NCBI RefSeq assembly: GCF_001559075.2
Contig: NZ_CP014015.2
Location: 2,790,001-2,854,000 of the forward strand
Direction: 5' to 3'
DNA length: 64,000 nucleotides
DNA from: Citrobacter amalonaticus
Lineage (GTDB): Bacteria > Pseudomonadota > Gammaproteobacteria > Enterobacterales > Enterobacteriaceae
Shown piece by piece: positions 37,271 to 45,654 of the stretch. The notes beneath the pieces are model-generated. The model saw only the letters and a program-made list of their open reading frames with translations. It had not been told where the DNA came from and searched no databases. The position numbers and the translations under genes are program-made. Each line of letters starts with the position of its first letter. Within the stretch, counting starts at the first letter, position 1.

Positions 37271-38062
37271 TTACTCCACTGGCTTCCATGGATCGTGAGG
37301 CGTAAATTTCTCTATCGCGATGGCTTTTAGCCCGCTATCTTCCCCTAAATCCGTCTGATACACCCGGTCATCCTGACTTACCATAAAGCTCATCACACCC
37401 GTTTCGCCCCATGTAACCGGCCAGGCGAGCAGCGCAAATCCTTTCGCGTTATCGCTGGCAATGATGCGGAAATAGTAGCCGTGATACCCTTCGCCAGGCG
37501 ATTCAGGGCTGAAGGCCGGTCCTAACGGACTGGGCGTTTCGCCGGGTTTGACAGGCCAGTACAGACCGTCCTGTTGACCGGCATGGCTGATAATTCGGGT
37601 GGCAAAAACCTGTTTGCGTTGCCAGTAATCATACTGGGCGTCGACATAGGCACGCATAGCCTGAATCGCCGAGAGTTCATTGCGACCCACCGTTCGTGTA
37701 GATATCTCATCCTGCGCGGCAGACATATCAAAATGCCAGCCCTTGCTTGCCTTAACGATGGGGATGGGCAACTGCCAGCTTTCCTGACCGACGTTCAGGT
37801 GGGCCACATTACCTTGTTGCACAATCTGATGGCTGACCTTCCAGTCGCGGTTAAAGCGTGCGACGGCTTCCGGGTCCGCGCCTTGTGGAGGTAAAAACTG
37901 TCGCCAGTCATCACCTAACAGAGCGGTCAGCTGCGTGTCGTTATTGCCAGCAATCGCACGGGCAAAGGCGTTGGCCGCCTCGTCTGGCGTGGCGAACATC
38001 TGCTGGGCGTAGCTCATTAACGGCAGCGAGAGCAGCAGGGTGCTTAACAGTACTTTTTTCAT
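37271..38062 (-). CDS. Exported DUF2950 protein
   Basis: 263 aa. The N-terminus has a clear Sec signal (MKKVLLSTLLLSLPLMSYA, cleavage expected near residue 19), so the protein is probably periplasmic. The body matches the DUF2950 family as I remember it, including ATPDEAANAFARAIA and the GYYFRI(I)ASDNAKGFALLAWP region. Function is unknown. It starts 12 bases after yacH on the same strand, so the two form an operon. As far as I recall, E. coli K-12 lacks this gene next to yacH. Confidence 0.75.
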   Translation of the reverse strand: MKKVLLSTLLLSLPLMSYAQQMFATPDEAANAFARAIAGNNDTQLTALLGDDWRQFLPPQGADPEAVARFNRDWKVSHQIVQQGNVAHLNVGQESWQLPIPIVKASKGWHFDMSAAQDEISTRTVGRNELSAIQAMRAYVDAQYDYWQRKQVFATRIISHAGQQDGLYWPVKPGETPSPLGPAFSPESPGEGYHGYYFRIIASDNAKGFALLAWPVTWGETGVMSFMVSQDDRVYQTDLGEDSGLKAIAIEKFTPHDPWKPVE

Positions 38063-38074
38063 TATCGGCTCCCG

Positions 38075-39718
38075 TTAGCGACGGCGAAATTCATGGTGTT
38101 CAGAAGCGCGTTCGCGCGCGTGAGCACGTTGTTCAGTGCTGATATTACTCAAACTTCGACTTTCCTGGCCGCGCTGCTGTTGTGATTGCCAGTTCGGCGA
38201 GCGGCTGTCATTGCCGCTAAAGGCATTCGCCCGGTTTTGCTGGAACGTCTGTTGACGCTGCTGCGGCGAGGAGGACTCGATACGCTGGCGTGCCGTATCC
38301 CGCTGCGATTGTGAGACCGGGTGTTGCTGCGCTTTAGTCCTGAGATCGTCACGATGCTGTTGTTGCGCCGGCGAGGTCGATGGTTTCAACGTCTGCTGCG
38401 CGCTCTGACGGCGAGCGTTGTTGTCGTCATAGCCGCGATAGTTATTGCGCTGGGCAACCTGATTCAGCTGTTGAGACGCCGCTTTACGCTGGGCATCCCG
38501 CGTTGTGGCCGTCGGTTGCTGGGGTAAAGTGGCATCCGGATGACGCTGTTGCAGTTGCGCCATCGCCGCCTGACGCTGGCTGTCCCGGGAGGTGGTCGCA
38601 GCAGGCTGCTGCGTGGCGCTGAGACCGCCGCTGACGTTGGTCTGATGAAAACGCTGCGCAGTCGCCTCATTCTGATACGGAACCCCACCCCGCCAGGCCG
38701 GGTTGTGCTGCCAGGTCATGTTCTGTGTTTTCAGATTCTGCCCGGAAATACGGTTGAAGTTATCGACGTTGATATTGATGTTATCGCCATTGTGCTGATA
38801 GCCGTTACCGCCATGGTGATCGTCGTCATGATGGTGATCGTCATCGTGGTGATGATCATCGTCATCCCAGTCGATATTGCTGAACAGCGCATAGGTGGTG
38901 GCGACGCCAAGGCTGTAGCCGAATCCCTTAACAAAACTGCCGGCAAACTGTTCACCAGGCGTAGGCGGCAGATACACTGGCGGATACGCGGTGTTGGGCC
39001 AGGTGCCATAAACCGTGGAGGGGTTATAGCTGGGGACGTACACCACCTGCGGATCCGCAGGTTCAATTTTTATCACCGTAGAGGCCGGGGCGGCGGAAAC
39101 GGCGCCGGACTTTGATGCGGAGGCGGTAGTTGAGGGCGTTGCTGCGACGCTCTTTTTCGGCGTGCTGGTTACCGTCTGCTGCGGAGTGGATTTCAGCGAG
39201 CCGGTTTGCTGGGCCAGTAAGCGCAGGCGCTGCACTGAATCCATCACATCCTGCGGTTGCGCCAGAAACGCATCACCGAGGTTTTGCACCCACTCTGTGT
39301 TTTCCCCCATCAGCGTCATGAGTTGCGGAAATGCGACCAGCGACTTCACGCTGGGATCCCAGGGCTGGTTTGCGACAGCCTGAATGGCGGCATCGCCTTG
39401 TTGTGTCGGATTATCGCGCGACCATTGTACTGCCTGGACGACATTAGCCGGATAGGTCGAGGCCATCAGCACCTGAGAAAGCAGCGGGTCCGGATAGAGG
39501 GCGATCGGCGCGACCCATTGGTCGATTTGCGCCGTGGTAAAGCTCGTTTTCGCGACCGGAGAGGGTTCGACAGGCGCGGGCGGTTGCGCGGCGACGGGCG
39601 TCGAGGGCTGAACCGGGGCTTCCGGTGTGCGGCTTTTGACATACAGCACGCCTGAAGCAGCAAGTAGCCCGGCGCTACAGATCAACGCATGCACGTGGGG
39701 TTTAAAGGGCAACGTCAT
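38075..39718 (-). CDS. yacH: DUF3300 protein YacH
   Basis: 547 aa; E. coli YacH is longer (about 617 aa). It has an N-terminal membrane or signal segment (near residues 8-25), a DUF3300 domain (TTAQIDQWVAPIALYPDPLL onward, to about residue 280), then an Asp/His-rich stretch around residues 281-304 that could bind metal, and a long Gln/Arg-rich low-complexity tail. Length difference from E. coli lies in the repetitive tail. Function is unknown. It heads a two-gene unit with the DUF2950 gene and is divergent from acnB. Confidence 0.85.
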   Translation of the reverse strand: MTLPFKPHVHALICSAGLLAASGVLYVKSRTPEAPVQPSTPVAAQPPAPVEPSPVAKTSFTTAQIDQWVAPIALYPDPLLSQVLMASTYPANVVQAVQWSRDNPTQQGDAAIQAVANQPWDPSVKSLVAFPQLMTLMGENTEWVQNLGDAFLAQPQDVMDSVQRLRLLAQQTGSLKSTPQQTVTSTPKKSVAATPSTTASASKSGAVSAAPASTVIKIEPADPQVVYVPSYNPSTVYGTWPNTAYPPVYLPPTPGEQFAGSFVKGFGYSLGVATTYALFSNIDWDDDDHHHDDDHHHDDDHHGGNGYQHNGDNININVDNFNRISGQNLKTQNMTWQHNPAWRGGVPYQNEATAQRFHQTNVSGGLSATQQPAATTSRDSQRQAAMAQLQQRHPDATLPQQPTATTRDAQRKAASQQLNQVAQRNNYRGYDDNNARRQSAQQTLKPSTSPAQQQHRDDLRTKAQQHPVSQSQRDTARQRIESSSPQQRQQTFQQNRANAFSGNDSRSPNWQSQQQRGQESRSLSNISTEQRAHARERASEHHEFRRR

Positions 39719-40116
39719 ATTCTTACTCCCGATTTCCTGGAAATCGCAATGGTCGAAGTGCTGCCACCCGCAGGTGCAGTGTTGCGTGAGTATAAAGAGA
39801 CGATAGTTTAATTTTTGACTAATCTTGGGATCGGTAAAGCAGAGTGATTATAAGAATGCGAAATAGTGTGACGATTCGTAACAGCGATTAATTCCCCGCT
39901 TCTGAAATCGAAAAGGGCATTAGACCATCCTTAACGATTCAGCCACTTTTTTATGTTGCTTTTTTGTAAACAGATTAACACCTCACTAAAATCCTGTTAT
40001 TCTGCCCATTGCGGTACCGGGCATTTACCCTACAAACTGCTGTCTCACAGGAGCGTGAAGAGAATCGCCCATCGATAAAGCGCCGCACTATGACAATGAG
40101 AGCGAGGAGAACCGTC
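39719..40116. other. yacH-acnB divergent intergenic region
   Basis: This 398-base gap holds the acnB promoter and leader on the right and the yacH promoter on the left. No extra gene is evident. Short open frames reaching into acnB from 40009 lack a ribosome site and are explained by the acnB frame. Confidence 0.7.
39975..40003 (+). promoter_or_regulatory. Candidate acnB promoter
   Basis: TTAACA at 39975-39980 (5 of 6 to consensus) and TATTCT at 39998-40003 are separated by exactly 17 bases. The implied leader is about 105 bases long. In E. coli acnB is controlled by CRP, ArcA and others; I did not identify their sites here. Confidence 0.6.
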
Positions 40117-42714
40117 GTGCTAGAAGAATACCGTAAGCACGTAGCAGAACGTGCCGCCGAGGGGATTGTGCCCAAACCCTTAGATGCAACCCAAATGGCC
40201 GCGCTCGTCGAGCTGCTGAAAGCACCGCCTGCGGGCGAAGAAGAATTCCTGTTAGACCTGTTGATCAACCGTGTTCCCCCGGGCGTCGATGAAGCCGCCT
40301 ATGTCAAAGCTGGTTTCCTCGCTGCCGTCGCGAAAGGCGAAACGACTTCCCCACTGATTACGCCTGAAAAAGCGATTGAACTGCTCGGCACTATGCAGGG
40401 TGGTTACAACATTCATCCGCTGATTGACGCCCTGGACGATGCTAAACTGGCGCCGATTGCCGCCAAAGCGCTCTCCCATACGCTGCTGATGTTCGATAAC
40501 TTCTATGACGTAGAAGAAAAAGCCAAAGCAGGGAACGAATATGCGAAGCAGGTGATGCAGTCCTGGGCGGAGGCCGAATGGTTCCTGAGCCGTCCGCCGC
40601 TGGCTGAAAAAATGACCGTCACTGTTTTCAAAGTGACCGGTGAAACCAACACCGATGACCTGTCTCCGGCACCTGATGCCTGGTCTCGTCCGGATATCCC
40701 GCTGCACGCGTTAGCGATGCTGAAAAACGCCCGTGAAGGCATTGAGCCGGATCAGCCGGGTGTCGTTGGCCCGATCAAACAGATCGAAGCCCTGGCGAGC
40801 AAAGGCTACCCGCTGGCTTACGTCGGCGACGTCGTCGGGACGGGTTCTTCACGTAAATCCGCCACCAACTCCGTGCTGTGGTTCATGGGCGATGACATTC
40901 CTCATGTGCCGAACAAGCGCGGCGGCGGCCTGTGCCTCGGCGGTAAAATCGCCCCTATCTTCTTCAACACCATGGAAGATGCAGGCGCACTGCCGATCGA
41001 AGTGGATGTGTCAAACCTGAACATGGGTGATGTGATTGACGTTTACCCGTTCAAAGGTGAAGTCCGTAACCATGAAACCGGTGAACTGCTGGCCAGCTTT
41101 GAACTGAAAACTGACGTGCTGGTGGATGAAGTCCGTGCGGGCGGTCGTATTCCGCTGATCATCGGCCGCGGTCTGACCACCAAAGCGCGCGAAGCGCTGG
41201 GTCTGCCACACAGCGATGTGTTCCGTCAGGCGAAAGACGTGGCGGAAAGCAGCCGTGGTTATTCACTGGCACAGAAAATGGTTGGCCGTGCGTGCGGCGT
41301 CGCCGGTATCCGTCCGGGCGCGTACTGCGAACCGAAGATGACCTCTGTGGGTTCTCAGGATACCACCGGCCCAATGACCCGTGACGAACTGAAGGACCTG
41401 GCGTGCCTGGGCTTCTCTTCCGATCTGGTGATGCAGTCTTTCTGCCACACCGCTGCTTATCCGAAGCCGGTTGACGTCACCACGCACCACACGCTGCCTG
41501 ACTTTATTATGAACCGTGGCGGTGTTTCGCTGCGTCCGGGCGATGGCGTGATCCACTCCTGGCTGAACCGTATGCTGCTGCCGGATACCGTCGGCACCGG
41601 TGGTGACTCCCACACCCGTTTCCCAATTGGTATCTCCTTCCCGGCGGGCTCGGGTCTGGTGGCGTTTGCTGCGGCGACCGGCGTCATGCCGCTGGATATG
41701 CCGGAATCGGTGCTGGTGCGCTTCAAAGGCAAAATGCAGCCGGGTATTACCCTGCGCGATCTGGTACACGCCATTCCGCTGTATGCGATCAAACAAGGTC
41801 TGCTGACCGTTGAGAAGAAAGGTAAGAAGAACATCTTCTCTGGCCGTATTCTCGAAATCGAAGGTCTGCCGGATCTGAAAGTTGAGCAGGCGTTTGAGCT
41901 GACCGATGCGTCCGCCGAGCGTTCTGCGGCAGGGTGCACCATTAAGCTGAACAAAGAGCCGATCGTGGAATACCTGACCTCCAACATCGTTCTGCTGAAG
42001 TGGATGATCGCGGAAGGCTACGGCGACCGTCGTACGCTGGAACGTCGTATTCAGGGTATGGAAAAATGGCTGGCAGAACCTGAACTGCTGGAAGGCGATG
42101 CGGATGCAGAATATGCCGCGGTGATCGACATCGATCTGGCCGATATCAAAGAGCCTATCCTTTGTGCGCCGAACGATCCGGACGATGCGCGTCTGCTCTC
42201 TGATGTTCAGGGCGATAAAATCGACGAAGTGTTCATTGGTTCCTGCATGACCAACATCGGTCACTTCCGTGCGGCCGGCAAGCTGCTGGATGCGCACAAA
42301 GGCCAGTTGCCGACTCGTCTGTGGGTGGCGCCGCCAACCCGTATGGATGCGGCACAGCTGACTGAAGAGGGCTACTACAGCGTCTTTGGTAAGAGCGGTG
42401 CGCGTATTGAAATCCCGGGCTGTTCACTGTGCATGGGTAACCAGGCGCGTGTTGCAGACGGCGCGACGGTGGTATCGACCTCCACGCGTAACTTCCCGAA
42501 CCGTTTAGGTACCGGTGCGAACGTCTACCTGGCGTCTGCGGAACTGGCGGCGGTTGCGGCACTGATTGGTAAATTGCCGACGCCGGAAGAGTACCAGACC
42601 TATGTGGCGCAGGTGGATAAAACGGCAGTCGACACCTACCGTTATCTGAACTTTGACCAGCTCTCTCAGTACACCGAGAAAGCAGACGGTGTGATTTTCC
42701 AGACAGCGGTGTAA
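40117..42714 (+). CDS. acnB: Aconitate hydratase B
   Basis: 865 aa from a GTG start at 40117, preceded by GAGGAG at 40104-40109; this gives the E. coli N-terminus MLEEYRKHVAERAAEG. AcnB is the main TCA cycle aconitase, isomerising citrate to isocitrate, and also a 2-methylisocitrate dehydratase. Iron-sulfur ligands are in GSCMTN and CSLCMGN near the C-terminus. The N-terminal HEAT-like domain is typical of the B type. The longer upstream open frame has no good start. Confidence 0.97.
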   Translation: MLEEYRKHVAERAAEGIVPKPLDATQMAALVELLKAPPAGEEEFLLDLLINRVPPGVDEAAYVKAGFLAAVAKGETTSPLITPEKAIELLGTMQGGYNIHPLIDALDDAKLAPIAAKALSHTLLMFDNFYDVEEKAKAGNEYAKQVMQSWAEAEWFLSRPPLAEKMTVTVFKVTGETNTDDLSPAPDAWSRPDIPLHALAMLKNAREGIEPDQPGVVGPIKQIEALASKGYPLAYVGDVVGTGSSRKSATNSVLWFMGDDIPHVPNKRGGGLCLGGKIAPIFFNTMEDAGALPIEVDVSNLNMGDVIDVYPFKGEVRNHETGELLASFELKTDVLVDEVRAGGRIPLIIGRGLTTKAREALGLPHSDVFRQAKDVAESSRGYSLAQKMVGRACGVAGIRPGAYCEPKMTSVGSQDTTGPMTRDELKDLACLGFSSDLVMQSFCHTAAYPKPVDVTTHHTLPDFIMNRGGVSLRPGDGVIHSWLNRMLLPDTVGTGGDSHTRFPIGISFPAGSGLVAFAAATGVMPLDMPESVLVRFKGKMQPGITLRDLVHAIPLYAIKQGLLTVEKKGKKNIFSGRILEIEGLPDLKVEQAFELTDASAERSAAGCTIKLNKEPIVEYLTSNIVLLKWMIAEGYGDRRTLERRIQGMEKWLAEPELLEGDADAEYAAVIDIDLADIKEPILCAPNDPDDARLLSDVQGDKIDEVFIGSCMTNIGHFRAAGKLLDAHKGQLPTRLWVAPPTRMDAAQLTEEGYYSVFGKSGARIEIPGCSLCMGNQARVADGATVVSTSTRNFPNRLGTGANVYLASAELAAVAALIGKLPTPEEYQTYVAQVDKTAVDTYRYLNFDQLSQYTEKADGVIFQTAV

Positions 42715-42746
42715 TGCGCTAACGCATTTCGCGTAAAAACGCATCA

Positions 42747-42782
42747 ATGCCCGGTGAAGCGTGCTTCTCCGGGCATTTTTAT
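42747..42782 (+). terminator. Terminator after acnB
   Basis: A long stem, ATGCCCGG plus GAAGC pairing with GCTTC plus CCGGGCAT around a short loop, is followed by a T run at 42776-42782. Confidence 0.85.
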
Positions 42783-42888
42783 TTCCATTCCTTATGCGCG
42801 ATCCGCTTTTTTTCTGCGTCCAGGCTGCGATAATTAAGACAAGGCGCAATGCGGTAATGGCGCATTGCCGGGAGCAGAGGACTACATT

Positions 42889-43251
42889 ATGGATTACGAA
42901 TTTCTGCGCGATGTTACCGGGCGGGTTTTGGTACGCATGTCCATGGGTCACGAAGTGGTCGGGCACTGGTTTAATGAAGAAGTGAAAGAAAACCTGGCCC
43001 TGCTGGACGAAGTGGAACAGGCGGCTCACGCGGTGAAAGGCAGCGAACGTTCCTGGCAACGGGCGGGGCACGAATATACGCTCTGGATGGATGGCGAAGA
43101 GGTGATGATCCGCGCCAATCAGCTGGAGTTTACCGGCGACGAAATGGAAGAAGGGATGAATTACTACGATGAAGAGAGCCTGTCGCTGTGCGGCGTTGAG
43201 GATTTCCTGCAGGTGGTAAACGCCTACCGGGAATTTCTACGTCAATCCTGA
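42889..43251 (+). CDS. yacL: UPF0231 protein YacL
   Basis: 120 aa from the ATG at 42889 with GGAGCAGAGG upstream; identical in length and nearly identical in sequence to E. coli YacL (MDYEFLRDVTGRVLVRMSMG start). It is a small acidic cytoplasmic protein of unknown function, conserved next to acnB in enterobacteria. A strong terminator follows. Confidence 0.94.
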   Translation: MDYEFLRDVTGRVLVRMSMGHEVVGHWFNEEVKENLALLDEVEQAAHAVKGSERSWQRAGHEYTLWMDGEEVMIRANQLEFTGDEMEEGMNYYDEESLSLCGVEDFLQVVNAYREFLRQS

Positions 43252-43270
43252 ATTCTTTCAATCATCATTG

Positions 43271-43300
43271 AAGCCGGGCGTCTGCGTCCGGCTTTTTTTT
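43271..43300 (+). terminator. Terminator after yacL
   Basis: The stem AAGCCGG/CCGGCTT with a GCGTCTGCGT loop is followed by eight T bases. It separates yacL from the sugar acid operon. Confidence 0.88.
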
Positions 43301-43307
43301 GCCGAAA

Positions 43308-43337
43308 AAATGATTGTTTGATTTTTATTAATCATTT
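43308..43337 (+). promoter_or_regulatory. Distal inverted repeat upstream of the sugar acid operon
   Basis: AAATGATT at 43308-43315 and AATCATTT at 43330-43337 form perfect 8-base arms with a 14-base spacer, upstream of the -35 box. It could be an activator or second repressor site; the role is inferred only from position and symmetry. Confidence 0.45.
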
Positions 43338-43358
43338 TAAAACTGTGATCTGGCCCAT

Positions 43359-43386
43359 TTGTGATCTAAAATTGATTAAATATAAT
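43359..43386 (+). promoter_or_regulatory. Promoter of the sugar acid operon
   Basis: A perfect -10 TATAAT at 43381-43386 has TTGTGA at 43359-43364 as -35 (16-base spacing). Two direct TGTGATC repeats at 43344-43350 and 43360-43366 overlap or flank the -35. The leader to the kdgT-like ATG is about 40 bases. Confidence 0.65.
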
Positions 43387-43388
43387 CG

Positions 43389-43410
43389 TTGTGATTTTAT
43401 TTAATCACAA
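43389..43410 (+). promoter_or_regulatory. Perfect inverted repeat at the transcription start (candidate operator)
   Basis: TTGTGATT-TTATTT-AATCACAA has perfect 8-base arms and a 6-base centre, beginning 2 bases after the TATAAT box. A repressor here would block start of transcription. The DeoR-family gene at the end of the operon is the natural candidate. It is not a CRP site: TGTGA and TCACA are 10 bases apart, not 6. Confidence 0.65.
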
Positions 43411-43432
43411 TACAACAACAGGCGGGAAGACC

Positions 43433-44386
43433 ATGAACATCAAGAAGGCAATAGAACGCGTACCCGGCGGCATGATGGTCGTGCCATTGGTTATCGGTGC
43501 CATTATCAATACCTTTGCCCCGCAGGCGCTGGAGATCGGCGGATTTACTACCGCGCTGTTTAAAAACGGCGCCGCGCCGCTAATCGGTGCATTCCTGTTG
43601 TGCATGGGCGCAGGGATCAGCGTGAAGGCGGCACCTCAGGCTTTATTGCAGGGCGGTACGATCACCCTGACTAAACTGCTGATCGCCATTGCGATCGGTC
43701 TCGGTGTTGAACACCTGTTCGGGGCAGAAGGGATCTTTGGCTTAAGTGGACTGGCGATTATTGCTGCCATGAGCAACTCGAATGGAGGGCTGTACGCGGC
43801 GTTAGTCGGCGAGTTCGGTAACGAGCGTGACGTCGGCGCAATCTCTATTCTGTCTCTTAATGACGGCCCATTCTTTACGATGATCGCGCTGGGTGCTGCG
43901 GGAATGGCCAACATTCCGATCATGGCGCTGGTGGCGGTACTGGTTCCGCTGGTGGTTGGCATGATCCTCGGTAACCTCGATCACAACATGCGTGACTTCC
44001 TGACCAAAGGCGGACCGCTATTGATTCCGTTCTTTGCCTTTGCGCTGGGGGCTGGCATCAACCTCGAAATGCTGTTGCAGGGCGGTCTGGCGGGCATCTT
44101 GCTCGGTGTATTGACCACGTTCGTCGGCGGCTTCTTTAACATCCGCGCAGACCGTCTGGTGGGCGGTACCGGGATTGCCGGAGCGGCGGCCTCCAGTACC
44201 GCCGGTAATGCCGTCGCAACGCCGCTGGCGATAGCCCAGGCTGACCCTTCTCTGGCGGAAGTCGCTGCTGCCGCCGCGCCATTGATTGCCGCCTCCGTGA
44301 TCACTACCGCTATCCTGACGCCAATCCTCACTTCGTGGGTTGCCAAAAAACAGGCCCGTCAGGTTGCTCAGGAGAATAAAGCATGA
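43433..44386 (+). CDS. KdgT-family sugar acid permease
   Basis: 317 aa from the ATG at 43433 (ribosome site GGCGGGAAGA). It belongs to the 2-keto-3-deoxygluconate permease family, with about ten hydrophobic segments; MNIKKAIERVPGGMMVVPL is the family N-terminus. Classic KdgT imports 2-keto-3-deoxygluconate with protons. Here it overlaps a DUF1537 kinase gene by 4 bases, so the cargo is more likely the kinase substrate, D-threonate or a related four-carbon acid (inference). Salmonella has the same arrangement beside acnB. Confidence 0.88.
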   Translation: MNIKKAIERVPGGMMVVPLVIGAIINTFAPQALEIGGFTTALFKNGAAPLIGAFLLCMGAGISVKAAPQALLQGGTITLTKLLIAIAIGLGVEHLFGAEGIFGLSGLAIIAAMSNSNGGLYAALVGEFGNERDVGAISILSLNDGPFFTMIALGAAGMANIPIMALVAVLVPLVVGMILGNLDHNMRDFLTKGGPLLIPFFAFALGAGINLEMLLQGGLAGILLGVLTTFVGGFFNIRADRLVGGTGIAGAAASSTAGNAVATPLAIAQADPSLAEVAAAAAPLIAASVITTAILTPILTSWVAKKQARQVAQENKA

Positions 44387-45654
44387 AAATGATCGTTATC
44401 GCCGATGACTTTACGGGCTCTAACGATACCGGCGTGCAACTGGCGAAAAAAGGCGCACGCACGGAGGTGATGCTCACCCCGACGCAAAAGCCTTCCCGTC
44501 GTGCTGATGTGCTGGTGATCAACACAGAGAGCCGGGCAATCCCGGCGGCGCAAGCCGCGCAGGCGGTACAGCAAGCGTTAGCCCCTTGGTGTGAAGGGGT
44601 AACCGCGCCGCTGGTGTATAAAAAAATTGATTCTACGTTTCGTGGCAACGTCGGCGCAGAGGTGACGGCGGCGATGCGCGCTGCTAACCGGACGCTGGCT
44701 GTGATTGCTGCGGCGATCCCCGCCGCAGGGCGCACAACACGTGATGGACGGTGCCTGGTCAACGGAACGCCATTACTGGAGACCGAATTTGCCAGCGATC
44801 CCAAAACGCCGATTATCTCTTCGCGTATTGCGGAACTGGTCACGTTGCAAAGTGACATTCCGGTGCATGAAGTGTCGCTCGACGATGTCCGCCGTGGACG
44901 ACTGAGCGCGCTGTTAGTCGCTTTCGCAGCAGAAGGCGAGTGCATGGTGGTGGTGGATGCGGTTGAGGACCGTGATTTGTCGCTGATTGCGCATGCTATC
45001 TGCGAGCAGGAGGCTCTGCCGTTACTGGTCGGCGCCGCCGGGCTTGCCAATGCCCTGCCGGTCCGCCTGTTTATGCAGGAAAAGCAAGCGTTGCCGGTGC
45101 TGGTCGTCGCGGGTTCGATGAGCGAAGCCACGCGACGTCAGGTAAACAAGGCGCTGTGTCAGGACCGGGCAAAGGTTGTCGATATCGATGTCTCCCGGCT
45201 GGCCTCTGCTGATTTCGAGCAGGAGATAGCGTCGGTGGTGGAGCAGGCCTGCGCGTTACTGAGCCGTCAGCACCATACGATTTTACGTACCAGTCGGTGT
45301 GCGGACGACCGACAGATGATCGACACGCTGTGTGCCAGCGTCGGGATGAGTCGTCAGGCGCTTGGCGAACGGTTAAGCCAGCGTCTTGGAATAATCACTT
45401 TACGCATTATTGAGCAGGCGCGTATTGGCGGCCTGTTCCTGACCGGAGGGGATATCGCGACCGCCGTTGCCAGCGCGCTGGGGGCGGAAGGCTATCGCAT
45501 TCAGAGCGAGGTGGCGCCGTGCATTCCGTGTGGAACGTTCGTGAACAGCGAGATTGACGATCTGCCGGTGATCACCAAAGCGGGAGGATTCGGCTCCGAC
45601 AGTACCCTTTGTGATGCGCTTTATTTTATTGAGGAGATGTACAGTGGTAACTAA
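44383..45654 (+). CDS. dtnK: Four-carbon acid sugar kinase (DUF1537), probable D-threonate kinase
   Basis: 423 aa, full length for the DUF1537 kinases. The N-terminal domain starts with ADDFTGSNDTG at residues 7-17, and the C-terminal nucleotide-binding domain ends in KAGGFGSDSTL. The Salmonella enzyme at the same locus was shown to phosphorylate D-threonate to D-threonate 4-phosphate, the substrate of PdxA2. It overlaps the permease gene by 4 bases and pdxA2 by 11 bases. D-erythronate cannot be excluded as a substrate. Confidence 0.87.
   Translation: MKMIVIADDFTGSNDTGVQLAKKGARTEVMLTPTQKPSRRADVLVINTESRAIPAAQAAQAVQQALAPWCEGVTAPLVYKKIDSTFRGNVGAEVTAAMRAANRTLAVIAAAIPAAGRTTRDGRCLVNGTPLLETEFASDPKTPIISSRIAELVTLQSDIPVHEVSLDDVRRGRLSALLVAFAAEGECMVVVDAVEDRDLSLIAHAICEQEALPLLVGAAGLANALPVRLFMQEKQALPVLVVAGSMSEATRRQVNKALCQDRAKVVDIDVSRLASADFEQEIASVVEQACALLSRQHHTILRTSRCADDRQMIDTLCASVGMSRQALGERLSQRLGIITLRIIEQARIGGLFLTGGDIATAVASALGAEGYRIQSEVAPCIPCGTFVNSEIDDLPVITKAGGFGSDSTLCDALYFIEEMYSGN

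Noticed and set aside
37215..43300. Possible horizontally acquired island around yacH
   Set aside because: yacH, acnB and yacL keep the E. coli order and normal codon use. Only the DUF2950 gene is extra, and it has no mobile element, tRNA or direct repeats beside it.
43389..43410. CRP site at the sugar acid operon
   Set aside because: The TGTGA and TCACA halves are 10 bases apart, whereas CRP needs 6. The repeat fits another dimeric regulator better.
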